Shown here: positions 49,321 to 58,640 of the stretch, piece after piece
Layout of the letters: the number at the start of each line of letters is the position of its first letter
Position numbering within the stretch: position 1 is the stretch's first letter
Assembly: GCF_016861655.1 (NCBI RefSeq)
Contig: NZ_BOLN01000001.1
Span: forward strand, 310,001 to 374,000
Reading direction: 5' to 3'
Length of the DNA stretch: 64,000 nucleotides
Source: Levilactobacillus lanxiensis
GTDB lineage: Bacteria; Bacillota; Bacilli; Lactobacillales; Lactobacillaceae
Translations under genes and position numbers: made by a program
Notes under the pieces: generated by a model
What the model was told of the DNA's origin: nothing
The model's input: only the letters and a program-made list of their open reading frames with translations
Database searches by the model: none

Positions 49321-50649
49321 TTAAGTCCAGATGCCGTATAAATCGGCGGCAGTGGATGGGTAAGCAAAGAACGTGTCGTGCAGCGCTTCTGGTGTCACGT
49401 GCTGTTGAATTAAGAGGGCCAACTGGTTAATCACCGTGTCAGCTTGGAGGCTAATGGCTTCCGCCCCAACTACTTCACCGCTCTGACGATTAATCACCAA
49501 CAGTAATTTCGCATCGGTATCGTAGTTCCGTTGATACGTTAACCACTGACTCAAGTCAACGGTCTTCAGGGTATAGTGCGCGGGATCTTGGCGCGCAACC
49601 GCAACGCTGGCACCGACCTGCGCTAACCGGGGGAGACTGAAGACGGCGCTGGCTTGGAGCGGATAGGTAATCGGAAAAGCTTGGGGCGCACTTAGCGCGT
49701 CGCCCACATATTTGCCTTGATAAATGGCATAGTTTGCCAAATTAGGCGTTCCGGTGACAGCACAATCCCCCACCGCATAAATATGGGGATTGCTAGTCTG
49801 AAGGTACTCATTGACGCGAATGCCGTGGGGGGGTACGGCCACCCCAGCAGCTTTCAAATTCAAGTCCTCGACGTTAGCCAGTCGGCCTAAAGCCGCGTAA
49901 ACCACGTCGGTAGACCAGTGAGCACCCTGCTGCGTCGTCACCTCGAGTCCCGTCGGCGTCTGGGCCAACTGGGAAATTTCATCATCAAAAATCATGTGCA
50001 CATTGTGTTTGGCCAGGCTAGCCAACAGCGTTTGGACAAGTTGGCCATCAAAACCGCGGAGAGTCACGTGGTTGTGTTGGATCAGCGTTACGGTGGCGCC
50101 CGCCTCACTCGCGATACCGGCAATCGCAAAGGCAATCACGCCGGCACCCAGGATTGTGATGTGTTGCGGCAGTTGGTGACTCCGGAAAAAGCTACCGGAG
50201 TGTTGAATCAACTGGCCGCCAGGAATGGCGACTTCGCGGGGACGCGCCCCGGTCGCAATCACAAAATTTTTCGCTGTTAGCAGTTCGCCATTGACGCGCA
50301 CCTGCTGGTCATTCACAAATTCGGCATGGCCCTCAAAGGTGGTGACGCCATTGGTTTGGAAACGTTGTTTGAACCGTTCCTGCGTTTGTCCCACGACGGC
50401 ATCCCGATGAGCGGCTAGTCGTGACCAGTCCACTGGTGGCACCGGGCCATTCTGTTGGGCAAACGCGCGGTGGGCTTCGACGCCCGCTAATAGGACCTTC
50501 TTCGGGGTACTGCCCCGCGTCACGGTGGTGCCACCCCAATCGCGTTGCTCAATAACCGCAACGGATTGGCCGTGGGCGACGGCCCGCATGGCGGCACCGG
50601 CACCGCCGACACCCCCACCGATAACGATGGTCTCAAATGTTTGCGTCAT
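49321..50649 (-). CDS. Pyridine nucleotide-disulfide reductase homologue without redox cysteines
   Basis: 442 aa; start at 50649 (MTQTFETIVIGGG). FAD motif VIGGGVGGAGAAMRA, NAD(P) motif ITILGAGVIAFAIAGIASE, and VGDCAVTGTPNLANYA. The active-site disulfide (GGTCxxxGCxPKK) is GGTTVTRGSTPKK, so both cysteines are gone, and the C-terminal His-Pro-Thr is YPST. It cannot act as a dithiol reductase. It may transfer electrons by flavin alone, or sense redox state. It lies 10 bases downstream of oxalate decarboxylase in the same operon. Confidence 0.85.
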   Translation of the reverse strand: MTQTFETIVIGGGVGGAGAAMRAVAHGQSVAVIEQRDWGGTTVTRGSTPKKVLLAGVEAHRAFAQQNGPVPPVDWSRLAAHRDAVVGQTQERFKQRFQTNGVTTFEGHAEFVNDQQVRVNGELLTAKNFVIATGARPREVAIPGGQLIQHSGSFFRSHQLPQHITILGAGVIAFAIAGIASEAGATVTLIQHNHVTLRGFDGQLVQTLLASLAKHNVHMIFDDEISQLAQTPTGLEVTTQQGAHWSTDVVYAALGRLANVEDLNLKAAGVAVPPHGIRVNEYLQTSNPHIYAVGDCAVTGTPNLANYAIYQGKYVGDALSAPQAFPITYPLQASAVFSLPRLAQVGASVAVARQDPAHYTLKTVDLSQWLTYQRNYDTDAKLLLVINRQSGEVVGAEAISLQADTVINQLALLIQQHVTPEALHDTFFAYPSTAADLYGIWT

Positions 50650-50659
50650 GAAATCACTT

Positions 50660-51874
50660 CTATTCGCTGAAAACGTCGGCAGCGCTGCTGGTATCTGGCG
50701 TGCTCTTGGGGTGTTGCACCTCACGACCGGCGGCATCCTTGTACCAAACGACCGCAGCCTCTTCACTTGGGAATCCTTCAACCGTTGAAACGGGCAGATT
50801 CAGGTGATCGGCAACCATTTGCGATGGCGACGTTGCTAACCACTTGTTCAGGGAAACATCGGAGTAAACCGGGTTCTTGAACAATTCGATAAAGATCAGC
50901 GGTTCCGTCCCAATGTTTTGAATGTAGTGACCGGCTTCCTTAGGAATAACGCCCACGTCACCGGCGTTAAAGTTAAACGTCCGGGCTAACGTGTTGGAGT
51001 TAAAGACGCCCACCTTAGCTTGACCTTGGATGTAGTAATCCCACTCCTCAGACTTAGGGTGCCAGTGCATTTCCCGCATCCCACCAGGTTGCACTTCAAC
51101 AATGGCCGCAGAAATCGTCTTGGCGGCTGGGAAGACAGATTGGTCAATAATCCAGACCTTGCCGGCTTCAAATTCCTTGGCGGGAACGTCCTTCATGTGT
51201 AGCGTCAATGGTGTCTGCATCGGCGTCCCAGGCTTCTTCACCGTGTCGATAGGACCGGGAACGTTGCCATTAAAGATGTATTTTTCATGACTTGGGAGTG
51301 GCTTCAACGTGTCTTCGTCGACCTTAAAGTTAGCCGCAATCACGTCCTTAGGCGTGTGTGCCAGCCAATCGGTCAGGAGGAAGGTGTTGTTTTCAGAAAA
51401 GTCGGGTTCACTGAAGACTAACAGGAACTCACAGCCTTGGTCCAGCGCTTGAATGGAATGCGGAATCCCAGCTTCGAAGTCCCACAGGTCACCGGCTTCA
51501 ATGTCATCAATGAAGCTTTCGCCCTTTTCGTTCAAGGCCGTGACCCGAGCGTTACCGCGCAGCATCATGGCCCATTCGGCTTCCTTGTGCCAGTGCATTT
51601 CCCGGTAAGAACCAGGCTTCAAGCACATGTCGACACCCGCTAAGTCGTGAGAGGCGGGCAGTTCACGGTTCGTGACCTCACGCGTCCAGCCGCCAGATTC
51701 CAACCGCATATGCACGTCGGAAAAGCTAAAACGGAGGTTCGCAACCGTCCCGTGGTCAGTGGTTGGCGGTACCAATAAGTCCGGGTTTTGTAAATCGCGT
51801 TGATAGTTCCGGGGGCCCTGGTCGATCCGGCCAGTGTGGTCTTCATTACGAATTGGTTCCTGTTTATCAGTCAT
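50660..51874 (-). CDS. oxdC: Oxalate decarboxylase (bicupin)
   Basis: 404 aa, close to the Bacillus OxdC length. Two cupin domains with manganese ligands in REMHWHKEAEWAMMLRG and GIPHSIQ (first) and REMHWHPKSEEWDYYIQG and GHYIQN (second). The mobile lid, SENST in OxdC, is SENNT here (DFSENNTFLL), keeping the Glu for proton transfer. It converts oxalate to formate and CO2, consuming a proton, which supports acid tolerance. Cytoplasmic; no signal peptide. Partner flavoprotein follows. Confidence 0.9.
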   Translation of the reverse strand: MTDKQEPIRNEDHTGRIDQGPRNYQRDLQNPDLLVPPTTDHGTVANLRFSFSDVHMRLESGGWTREVTNRELPASHDLAGVDMCLKPGSYREMHWHKEAEWAMMLRGNARVTALNEKGESFIDDIEAGDLWDFEAGIPHSIQALDQGCEFLLVFSEPDFSENNTFLLTDWLAHTPKDVIAANFKVDEDTLKPLPSHEKYIFNGNVPGPIDTVKKPGTPMQTPLTLHMKDVPAKEFEAGKVWIIDQSVFPAAKTISAAIVEVQPGGMREMHWHPKSEEWDYYIQGQAKVGVFNSNTLARTFNFNAGDVGVIPKEAGHYIQNIGTEPLIFIELFKNPVYSDVSLNKWLATSPSQMVADHLNLPVSTVEGFPSEEAAVVWYKDAAGREVQHPKSTPDTSSAADVFSE

Positions 51875-52187
51875 TCGAAAATCCCCTTTACCTATAAGAT
51901 AATTTTAGTATAAGTCACTTGTGACCGTTAATCAATCATATAGACAACTTTATATATTACAGATTACATAAAGAAATCGTAAACGTGTTGTAAATAAAGA
52001 AAGCAATCGTTATTGTGCCACGTATAGCGTTTTATGTAACGCTTTTTACCAAGTAAAAAAACCAGCCATCGATGGAATGACTGGTTTCAGATAAATATTC
52101 GCTTATTTGATTACAAGACAATAGAAAAGTTAAGCATTAGCCACACAGTTAATTCAGCAGCCACCGTACACCAGAAAGGCCGGCGCA
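51875..52187. other. Intergenic region with oxalate decarboxylase promoter
   Basis: AT-rich. Contains a hairpin at 52054-52086 (AAACCAG / CTGGTTT, T run on the minus strand) that ends the LepA transcript from the right. Nothing else recognised. Confidence 0.55.
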
Positions 52188-52426
52188 CTCAACTTAGAAA
52201 AGTTGACCGTGTCAGTGACCAGAGGCGGATTAAGGTGACCAGCTGTGTCGATGGTCTTAGCAGAGCGATTTTTCTCTGCTTAGAGCATGGGACAACCTTT
52301 GCGACCGCTTCTCAGGCGCAAAGGTGAGGTGGAAGCCCGCCTCTCAGGCTGGAACCGGCCCCACAGCAGGGCACCTTGAATCCGCCGCCGGGAACGGCAA
52401 TCGGAATCCTACTTTTCTAAGTCGAG
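52188..52426 (+). repeat. Family-1 structured repeat, copy 8, outer arm inside the LepA coding end
   Basis: Core 52210-52395. Outer arms CTCAACTTAGAAAAGT (52188-52203) and ACTTTTCTAAGTCGAG (52411-52426) match at 15 of 16 positions, and the right arm includes the last four codons and stop of the lepA-like gene. Confidence 0.82.
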
Positions 52427-54205
52427 GACGGCGTTGAAGACTTCCTGGGGCAGCTCGATATCGCTGTGCGCCGACTGCCGCTTATTCATGCTCTGCCGCC
52501 GCAACAACGCCTGCTTCTTAGACGTGCTGCGCTTCTCGCCGTTAGCCGCGGCATTCTTCCGCAGCGGTGGCACGTCAACCCGAGCTAGGGCCTTACCTTC
52601 AACCACCGATTGGACCGGCATCGGGTTCAGTTTACGTGGAATCACGAACTTTAATTTGTGAACCAGCTCTTGGGCCATCAGTGGCGCATCTTCGCGGTGA
52701 ACCACGAAGGATAGCGCATCGACCCGCGCGTAGTTCACGTGAACCTCCACCTTGACCACGTCGGCGATGTCGTAGCCCGCCAGCTCAGTCGTCAGCGTGG
52801 CGTACCCGTGGGAAACGGACTTCAGCGCGTTGAAAAAGTCGTAGGCAATTTCAGCGAATGGCAATTGGTATTCAAGCACGACCAAGTCTCCTTGGTTACG
52901 CATATCCTGGAGCTCGCCCTTGTGCTGGGTGGCCAGCTTCATCACGTCGCTCAGGCTCTCGCTGGTCGTGGTGATGGTCGCCGTGGCTAAGGGTTCCTCG
53001 ACGTAATCGATTTTGCTATAGTCGGGGAACTTGATGGGATTGTCGACAATCAAGGGGTCGTCCCCGTTTTTCACGTGCACACGGTAGGTCACGTTGGGCG
53101 CTGTGGTCAGCACGTCCAGGCCGTACTCGTCATGCAGGCGTTCGCGAATGATTTGTAAATGGAAGATGCCCAGGAACCCACACCGGAAACCAGCCCCTAA
53201 GGCGTCGGAACTTTCTGGGCGATAGTGGAACGACGCATCGTTGAGCGCCAGCTTTTCCACGGCCAATTGTAAATCGTGGTAGTGATCACCCTGGGGATAG
53301 AATCCGGCGAAGACCATCGACTGCGAGGGTTGATACCCTGGGAGCGCCGTTGCCGTGGGATTGGCCACACTGGTCAACGTATCCCCGACACGCAGGGCTT
53401 GCGGATCCTTCAACCCAGTCACCACGTAGCCCACATCGCCGGCCACCAACTGCTTGGCAGCGACCCGTTGCGGCGTGAAAATGCCAATTTCGTTGGCCAT
53501 CACCGGTTGGTCGGTGGCCATCAACTTCAGCTTATCGTTCGGCTTCAGCTGCCCATCCATCAACCGGACGTAGGCGATGATTCCCTTAAAGGCGTCATAC
53601 TGGGAGTCGAAGACCAGCGCCTTGAGCGGTTGCTTCAGTGATCCCGTGGGCGCCGGAATCGTGGTGTGAATGGCTTCCAGCACATCGTGGACATTCAGGC
53701 CGGTCTTGGCAGAAATTTTGAGCATGGTGACGTCGGCAAAGTCTGGAGACAACGACCGAATCTGTTCGGCGGTCCGCTCAACGTCGGCCGCAGCGGCGTC
53801 AATCTTGTTGATAACCGGAATCACGGTCAGGTGGTTGTCCTGGGCCAAGCGCAAATTGGCAACGGTTTGGGCCTGCACCCCCTGGGTGGCGTCGACCAGT
53901 AAAAGCGCGCCATCACTAGCAGCGAGGCTCTTGGATACCTCATAGGTAAAGTCGACGTGCCCCGGGGTATCGATAAAGTTATATTCATACTCCTGACCAT
54001 CATCGGCGGTGTAGTAGTTCCGGACCGTCCGGGATTTTACGGTGACGCCGTGGGCTTGTTCCACGGCCAAATCATCCAATAGCTGCGCTTGGCTTTCGCG
54101 GTCGGAAACGGTTTGGGTCTGTTCCATGATACGGTCGGCCAACGTAGATTTACCGTGGTCGATATGGGCAATAATCGCAAAATTACGAACGTTTTGAATT
54201 TGCAT
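52409..54205 (-). CDS. Divergent LepA (EF-4) paralogue
   Basis: 598 aa; start at 54205 (MQIQNVRNF) follows GAGGAGG by 8 bases. GTPase motifs: AHIDHGKS, DTPGH, NKID, SAKTG. Domains II-V as in LepA (GFRCGFLGIFHLQIIRERL; PIKFPDYSKIDYVEEP). Differences from housekeeping LepA: the switch-I element RERGITI is QAHGVTV, and the C-terminal YGGD segment is AANGEKRS. So a second, specialised LepA rather than the core copy, probably acting on ribosomes. It overlaps the TetR gene by 23 bases. Confidence 0.85.
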   Translation of the reverse strand: MQIQNVRNFAIIAHIDHGKSTLADRIMEQTQTVSDRESQAQLLDDLAVEQAHGVTVKSRTVRNYYTADDGQEYEYNFIDTPGHVDFTYEVSKSLAASDGALLLVDATQGVQAQTVANLRLAQDNHLTVIPVINKIDAAAADVERTAEQIRSLSPDFADVTMLKISAKTGLNVHDVLEAIHTTIPAPTGSLKQPLKALVFDSQYDAFKGIIAYVRLMDGQLKPNDKLKLMATDQPVMANEIGIFTPQRVAAKQLVAGDVGYVVTGLKDPQALRVGDTLTSVANPTATALPGYQPSQSMVFAGFYPQGDHYHDLQLAVEKLALNDASFHYRPESSDALGAGFRCGFLGIFHLQIIRERLHDEYGLDVLTTAPNVTYRVHVKNGDDPLIVDNPIKFPDYSKIDYVEEPLATATITTTSESLSDVMKLATQHKGELQDMRNQGDLVVLEYQLPFAEIAYDFFNALKSVSHGYATLTTELAGYDIADVVKVEVHVNYARVDALSFVVHREDAPLMAQELVHKLKFVIPRKLNPMPVQSVVEGKALARVDVPPLRKNAAANGEKRSTSKKQALLRRQSMNKRQSAHSDIELPQEVFNAVLDLEK

Positions 54206-54857
54206 GCAGTTCCTCCTCAAGGATGCCGTCGAGGTAGTAGCCAAATGTCTGGCAAGCCTCGGTTTCTAAATCAATCTGAAAAATCGGGAAATCCGTCGCG
54301 AGGCTGGTGTGGTTGAAGCGTTCCAGCCCGGCCAGGTTCATTAAGCCACTAATAATGGCGCTCTGACTCACAAAAAGGTGACTCGCGGTCGCCACGCTGA
54401 GGCCGGGTACCTTGGCCGCCACCGTCTGGCCCAATGCCAGGTTGGCCGCGTACAGGTCTTGGCGGCCTTGTTGCGTCTGTTCACGGTCGGCATGCCTTTC
54501 CAAAACCGGCCCGCGCAAGGCATTCAGCCGGACCAGGGTCGCATGGTCGGTGATCAGCGTCCGTGTCTCTGCCAGTAAACGGGTCTTTAACTGCGTGGGC
54601 GTCAAGGCGGGTCCCTTCGCCAGGTCGGCAGTCAGCGTCGTGAAGTAGCGCTGGTACCCGGTCAGCAGGAGCGTCATGAAGAGGCTCTCCTTGGTGGGGT
54701 AGTAGTTGAACAGTGTCCCCTTGGCCACCCCGGCCTGGCGGGCAATCTGGGCCATCGAGATATCGGTGAACGCCTGCTGCTCAAACAATTGCCAGGCCAC
54801 CCGCGCAATCTGCTGGGCCTTGGCCTGCTTAGCGGTTGGCGATAAGGTATTACTCAC
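54183..54857 (-). CDS. TetR-family regulator
   Basis: 224 aa, GTG start after AAGGAGG. N-terminal HTH (ARVAWQLFEQQAFTDISMAQ, then IARQAGVAKGTLFNYYPTKE), then a helical ligand domain. First gene of a two-gene operon with the LepA paralogue, so it probably controls that operon. The ligand is unknown. Confidence 0.88.
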   Translation of the reverse strand: MSNTLSPTAKQAKAQQIARVAWQLFEQQAFTDISMAQIARQAGVAKGTLFNYYPTKESLFMTLLLTGYQRYFTTLTADLAKGPALTPTQLKTRLLAETRTLITDHATLVRLNALRGPVLERHADREQTQQGRQDLYAANLALGQTVAAKVPGLSVATASHLFVSQSAIISGLMNLAGLERFNHTSLATDFPIFQIDLETEACQTFGYYLDGILEEELHANSKRS

Positions 54858-55209
54858 TGGCTGACCTCCTTCTAAAATTGACCATCAGTCATTTTTGCAA
54901 TTCTCTAACCATATACTGTCGAATAGCTTTGTGTCAACTAATTTGTTAAAACTATCCTTTCACTGAACAAGGATTGGCGTATAATAATAAACGTAGCAAA
55001 AACTTAATAAATTAGTCCGGTGTTGGGTAGTCAATGTTTAAGCAACTGCCTGTTCAGGTCATACATAATCTCATCCGCTTAGTGTTCATTGCTGCAAAAA
55101 CCAGTGTCGTTAGTCAATAAACGACAGTATAGTGTTAACCGGGCCGCCAACCTTCCCACTTGATAACGATTGACTTCTGTTCATCAGTTACCTAGTGGAA
55201 ATGCTGACG
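54858..55209. other. Intergenic region upstream of the TetR gene
   Basis: AT-rich promoter region of the TetR/LepA operon with no gene I can support. Confidence 0.45.
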
Positions 55210-55412
55210 CACAGGCGAGTGACCAGAGGTGGGCCAAAGTGACCAGCTGTGTCGGTGGTCTTAACTGAGTGTTTTTCTCAGTTTAGAGCACGGGACGACC
55301 TGAGAGACTGGTGCATTTCCAGGCTTTCAGGCGAGGTGACGGACCGCCTCTCAGGCCGGCACCGTTCCCCATAGCAGGGCATTTTGAGCCCACCGCCGGG
55401 AACGGACTCGAT
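55210..55412 (+). repeat. Family-1 structured repeat, copy 9
   Basis: Inner arms GGTGGGCCAAAGTGACCAGC and GCAGGGCATTTTGAGCCCACC. Hairpin 1 CTTAACTGAG / CTCAGTTTAG; hairpin 2 CTGAGAGACTGG / CCAGGCTTTCAGG. Confidence 0.82.
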
Positions 55413-55542
55413 GCTCATATTTACACCAAGCGGTAACAAACGTCTATTGATCTCAACGGCTGAGCCAACGCGCAAGCTTTCACTGTACGCGGGCGACAGC
55501 CTTTTTTCGTCCCTAATAGCCAAAATCTGAGGAGTGAACCCT

Positions 55543-56676
55543 ATGAAAACTTGTCCCAACTGTCACCAACAGGTGGCGCCCGATAGTATTTTCTGCGAGC
55601 ACTGTGGTTTCGACCTGCGCACCGCAGCCGCAACGACCCCAACCAAGGCCCACCGGTCACGCCGGCGCAACAAGGCCGCTAAGCCCGGTAAAAAGAAGTC
55701 TAAGTGGTTCAGCCGCGGAATATGGGCAATTCTCGCCGTCGCGGTTATCGTGGTGATTGTCCTGGCTGGTTCCTTCTACAATAAGCAGGCCGGCAAGGAA
55801 AAGCAGATTGCCACCATCACCGATTACATCACCGATAACCAGAGTAACGATTTCGCCAAAAAATTGGTTAGCGACAATCCCAATTTAAAAATCGACGGTG
55901 ATACGGTCCAACCGCTGTTCACCTATGCCCGGAAACACCCGAATTACGTGACCAACATGAAGGCTGACCTGCAAAAAAACGGCGAGACCCGTGACCACAC
56001 GTTTACGCTAGAAACCACCGGCCACAGTTTCCTAGTTTTCCCGATTTATAAACTGCGGGTCACCACCATGCATCCCGTGCTGACGACCAACGTCGCCAAC
56101 GCCACCTTGATGGCCAATAACCAGGCCCTGGTCACCTCGAAGAATAACCATTACACCTACAAGGCGGGTCCCCTGTTCCCCGGCCGCTACACGTTCAAGC
56201 TGTCCGGGAGCCAATCCAAGGCCAGCGTGACCGCCGACCTGGTCGCTAGCAACGCCGTCAGCAAGCACGTTGACCTGATTGCCCAGGCCGCCAAGAAAGG
56301 CCATGACGTGACGAACAATAACGAAGATGAAGCCACCGTTTCTGACGCGACTGGCGGGAAGGTCGAGGACAACACCACCAGCGATGACAGTGACTACGAT
56401 GATGATGATAACGACACGGATTCCGATAGCAGCTACGAGGACCTCTCCACTGACGGTCAAGCTGCCGTGGACGCCATTTATTATGCCGATTACATCGACG
56501 ACGAAAATGATTACACCTACACGGAATCGATGCCGCACGACCACGTCACCGAGGTCAAGCTGTATGACGACGATGGCGATCACGACGGCACGTACCGTTA
56601 TGATGACATCCACGATATTTTAGCTGAATATAATTCGTCGACCGGTAAATTTGAGACCGTTGACACCGACGACTAA
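55543..56676 (+). CDS. Zinc-ribbon, membrane-anchored TcaA-like envelope protein 1
   Basis: 377 aa; ATG at 55543 after GAGGAG. N-terminal zinc ribbon CPNCHQQ...CEHCG (3-23), basic segment, one transmembrane helix (about 65-85), then an extracellular part with TcaA-like YARKHPNYV and PVLTTNVANATLMANNQ and an Asp-rich C-terminus. TcaA-type proteins act in cell envelope stress. First of four consecutive genes with zinc ribbons. Confidence 0.75.
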   Translation: MKTCPNCHQQVAPDSIFCEHCGFDLRTAAATTPTKAHRSRRRNKAAKPGKKKSKWFSRGIWAILAVAVIVVIVLAGSFYNKQAGKEKQIATITDYITDNQSNDFAKKLVSDNPNLKIDGDTVQPLFTYARKHPNYVTNMKADLQKNGETRDHTFTLETTGHSFLVFPIYKLRVTTMHPVLTTNVANATLMANNQALVTSKNNHYTYKAGPLFPGRYTFKLSGSQSKASVTADLVASNAVSKHVDLIAQAAKKGHDVTNNNEDEATVSDATGGKVEDNTTSDDSDYDDDDNDTDSDSSYEDLSTDGQAAVDAIYYADYIDDENDYTYTESMPHDHVTEVKLYDDDGDHDGTYRYDDIHDILAEYNSSTGKFETVDTDD

Positions 56677-56692
56677 CGAAAGGACCATTCCT

Positions 56693-57133
56693 ATGAAACA
56701 AACCTACTACCGTATCTGTTCCAACTGTGGCAACCAGAACGCCGCCGACGCCAATTTCTGTTTGAAATGTGGCACGACCCTGTCAGCCGCAGATGAGTAT
56801 GCGCTGATTCCCCATGCGGCCGACCAAACTTTCCCCCTGTTTGACCTGGAACTGACCCCCGATGAGGTCGCCCAGACCAAAAATTTCCGGATCACTGAGG
56901 ACCGCGACATCCCCGCTGGTTACCGTTCCGCCGGCTTAATGTTTGCTGAAAGCGACGTCGCCCCGCGTGCGGGCGCTAAAGCCGCCTGGGAAGACCTGAT
57001 GAAACACGTCTACGCCCTCTTGCTCGCCAAGGGGTACGACGGCGTGGCCCGGGTCTCCATCCAACCGGAACCCATGCAACCGAGTCAGCTCTGCCTATAC
57101 GGTGAAGCTTTAATTGTCGACACTCAGCACTAA
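56693..57133 (+). CDS. Zinc-ribbon cytoplasmic protein
   Basis: 146 aa; start at 56693 (MKQTYYRICSNCG) after AAAGGA. Ribbon CSNCGNQ...CLKCG at 9-28. The remainder (LELTPDEVAQTKNFRITEDR) is a soluble domain resembling YbjQ/heavy-metal-binding-type alpha/beta domains (DVAPRAGAKAAWEDLMKHVY), without a membrane helix. No function assigned. 16 bases after the previous gene, 17 before the next: one operon. Confidence 0.65.
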   Translation: MKQTYYRICSNCGNQNAADANFCLKCGTTLSAADEYALIPHAADQTFPLFDLELTPDEVAQTKNFRITEDRDIPAGYRSAGLMFAESDVAPRAGAKAAWEDLMKHVYALLLAKGYDGVARVSIQPEPMQPSQLCLYGEALIVDTQH

Positions 57134-57150
57134 TAACTGGAGGAAACCTT

Positions 57151-58629
57151 ATGCATTTAACCCATTACGCAGCTCCCGCCAATGATCAACCTGGCGGCGG
57201 GGCCGCAAACTTCTGCCCCAACTGTGGCCAACCGGTCTCAGCAACGGATACGTTCTGTCCCAACTGTGGCGCCAACTTACAGGTCGCTACCGGTGACACG
57301 AACCAATTTCAAACGTCCCAACAACCCCAAGCAACGACGCCAACGCAACAACGGACGGCCCCCACTCGGCCAGCCCGCAAGCCACGGCAACCGTGGTCGA
57401 AGAAAAAGAAACGCCTCTGGTGGGGCATTGGTGTCGCCGCGGTAGCCGTCATCGGCTTCTTCGTGTGGGGTAGCAATCATTACTCCCGCGCGGCAACGCT
57501 GGACCGGACCATCAACGATATCAAGAGTGGCAAGCACCTGACGGACGACTTCACCAGCGCAAGTTCCGATTTGACGCTGAGCAAGTCTAAACTATTGCCA
57601 ATCAATCGCTACTACAGCGATCATTCCCAGGACTTGAGCAAGCTAAAAGCCGACCTCGATAACAGCGGTCGCAGTTCAGACGGCGATTTCGTTTATGAAC
57701 AAAACGGACATCACCTGTTGTTCTTCCCGAAGTACCAGATTAGCGTGAGCCCGGTCTACCCGACCGTTACGACCAATCACACCGGTAACGTGATCACGCT
57801 GGACAACCATAAGATTGCGACTGCCACGTCTGACAGCTTCACCAAGAAACTGTCCGCCATGGTGCCCGGTGAATATCACCTGCAATCTCAAGGAAAAATT
57901 GGTGGCCATAATCTGACCAACAGCAGCGATTACCACATTACTAGTTCCAAGACATATGATTTGGAACTGACCACTATTTCAGTGGAACTAGACACCGTTG
58001 CGGGGTCTAACGTGTACTTAAACGGCAAGAAGATTGGGACCGCCGATAGCACCGGGACTTACCAAATCAAGAACGAACCGTGGACGTCCGACATGAGCGT
58101 TTACGCTGCCTACACGTCCAGTGCTGGGAAGGCCACAACGCCAACCACCAAGCTGAAAAAGGATGACGATGGGAGTTACGTCGATTTGGATTACAAGGAT
58201 ATGATGGATAAAGGTGACGCGGACGACTTTATTTCGAATCTGTTTGAAGCCGCGCAAAATCTCGCGGACAATGACGACAGCACCGATGACGATGGCGACG
58301 ATATGTCCGACTTCTTTGTCAACGGCACCAGCAACAGCTACTACGCCGACCTCAGAAAGATGGCCAAGGGGTACAACGATAATGACAATCTCGATGCCAT
58401 TGGCATGGATACCGACGTGACCGACGTTAAGCCTGGCCCGAATGGTACTAGTGAAGTGGTCTTCACGGTTGAATACACGTTTGGCTTGAGCGATTACGAC
58501 TACGACCACGTGCAGGACTTCCAGTACACGGCTACGGTTCAACCTGCTAGCGATGATTCCTCACAAAGCTATCAAATTTTGAAGTACGGTCACGCTGTTA
58601 AGACGTCTGACCGCCACGAAGACGATTAA
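57151..58629 (+). CDS. Zinc-ribbon, membrane-anchored TcaA-like envelope protein 2
   Basis: 492 aa. Zinc ribbon CPNCGQP...CPNCG (22-41), Gln/Thr-rich linker, basic KKKKRLWWG anchor and one membrane helix (about 90-110), then an extracellular TcaA-like region. It shares with protein 1 the LFFPKYQISVSPVYPTV and DLSKLKADLDNSG patterns. An Asp-rich spacer (DDDGDDMSD) is followed by a C-terminal domain that may be an NTF2-like fold (YADLRKMAKGYND). Same operon. Confidence 0.75.
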   Translation: MHLTHYAAPANDQPGGGAANFCPNCGQPVSATDTFCPNCGANLQVATGDTNQFQTSQQPQATTPTQQRTAPTRPARKPRQPWSKKKKRLWWGIGVAAVAVIGFFVWGSNHYSRAATLDRTINDIKSGKHLTDDFTSASSDLTLSKSKLLPINRYYSDHSQDLSKLKADLDNSGRSSDGDFVYEQNGHHLLFFPKYQISVSPVYPTVTTNHTGNVITLDNHKIATATSDSFTKKLSAMVPGEYHLQSQGKIGGHNLTNSSDYHITSSKTYDLELTTISVELDTVAGSNVYLNGKKIGTADSTGTYQIKNEPWTSDMSVYAAYTSSAGKATTPTTKLKKDDDGSYVDLDYKDMMDKGDADDFISNLFEAAQNLADNDDSTDDDGDDMSDFFVNGTSNSYYADLRKMAKGYNDNDNLDAIGMDTDVTDVKPGPNGTSEVVFTVEYTFGLSDYDYDHVQDFQYTATVQPASDDSSQSYQILKYGHAVKTSDRHEDD

Positions 58630-58640
58630 GGAGAAAATAA

